A program made the position numbers and the translations under genes. Positions 63,896 to 64,000 of a stretch of DNA of 64,000 bases are shown in pieces. The notes under the pieces were generated by a model. That model was not told where the DNA came from. It saw nothing but the letters and a program-made list of their open reading frames with translations, and did no database searches. The DNA lies in the NCBI GenBank assembly GCA_001648575.1, contig LQXN01000058.1:62001-126000 (forward strand). Direction: 5' to 3'. This DNA comes from Sutcliffiella horikoshii DSM 8719. Lineage in GTDB: Bacteria; Bacillota; Bacilli; Bacillales; Bacillaceae_I. Numbering within the stretch: position 1 is the first letter of the stretch; each line of letters opens with the position of its first letter.

Positions 63896-63958
63896 AATCC
63901 CTTCATTAGAAACGGAAATCCCGTCACAAGGAGAGAAAATCCCTTCACTACCTAGTCG
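63896..63958. repeat. 21-bp repeats with core AATCCCTTCA/AATCCCGTCA, block 3
   Basis: Units start at 63896, 63917 and 63938, exact 21-base register, with the same core as the blocks at 63353 and 63458. Confidence 0.85.
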
Positions 63959-64000
63959 CAATCGCTCCTATTTTAACTGTCGTTCAATTACTTTAACATT

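Larger units (their letters stand above)
63207..64000. other. Long gene-free stretch upstream of glmS
   Basis: Nearly 800 bases without a credible gene on either strand; the open frames here have no ribosome sites and run through repeats. It holds three blocks of 21-bp repeats, a 40-bp direct duplication (63774-63853) and a terminator-like hairpin (63594-63640). The glmM gene often found before glmS in Bacillus is not in this stretch. Confidence 0.75.

Noticed and set aside
63600-63955. Small genes on the plus strand before glmS
   Set aside because: Frames run through the hairpin, the 40-bp duplication and the 21-bp repeats and have no ribosome sites.

Overview
The window comes from a low-to-moderate GC, endospore-forming Bacillus-type Firmicute. 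Supporting signs are strong AGGAGG-like ribosome binding sites with frequent TTG and GTG starts, a CotF-type spore coat protein, a glmS ribozyme, a YitJ-MetH pair, YcgT behind a Fur box, three ECF sigma/anti-sigma pairs and a ba3-type oxidase. It is an ordinary chromosomal segment: I see no prophage, transposase, CRISPR array, rRNA or tRNA gene.

Layout. 0-4.5 kb: methionine synthesis (end of a YitJ-like enzyme, then metH). 4.6-11 kb, minus strand: a membrane protein, a four-LysM protein, an ECF sigma factor with a DUF4179 anti-sigma protein, a large 20-bp tandem array and a chemotaxis receptor. 11.1-18.5 kb, minus: an autoregulated XRE repressor with a membrane partner, then an ABC-2 exporter, a DUF58 protein and a two-component system arranged like B. 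subtilis lnrJK-lnrLMN. 18.6-24.6 kb: an AlkZ-related protein, a PadR-HAAS-HAAS operon, a DUF3221 pair, a second ECF/anti-sigma pair and a RodA/FtsW protein. 24.9-33.1 kb: a CNNM/CBS transporter, a MerR-TipAS regulator, YbjQ, a CotF-like protein, CtaG with DUF2243, PadR with DUF4188, manganese catalase and DUF2935. 33.4-36.1 kb: the ba3 oxidase operon with an additional CuA-like lipoprotein and a 55-residue subunit IIa. 36.4-45 kb: glutaminyl-tRNA synthetase (unusual in Bacillus), a NERD protein, YcgT, membrane proteins and katG. 45-55.5 kb: GNAT, a second Lnr-like ABC/two-component module, and a PadR-controlled MacB-type ABC exporter divergent from an ACR3/BASS-type permease. 55.5-64 kb: a DUF1089 protein, GntR divergent from brnQ, an unrecognised membrane protein behind a promoter flanked by two LexA-like boxes, a third ECF/anti-sigma pair, and glmS with its ribozyme.

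Common themes are envelope stress sensing (three ECF pairs, two histidine kinase-ABC modules, PadR/HAAS, MacB-like exporter, TipAS), oxidative stress and respiration (two catalases, ba3 oxidase, CtaG), and local autoregulation through palindromes at promoters.

The least explained signal is a set of intergenic tandem arrays at five loci. Each is made of 20- or 21-bp units with a conserved core of about 10 bases followed by a variable half. Two of them, 30 kb apart and inverted, share a unit consensus. The other strong lead is the gene at 58.7-59.5 kb with its LexA-like symmetric promoter.
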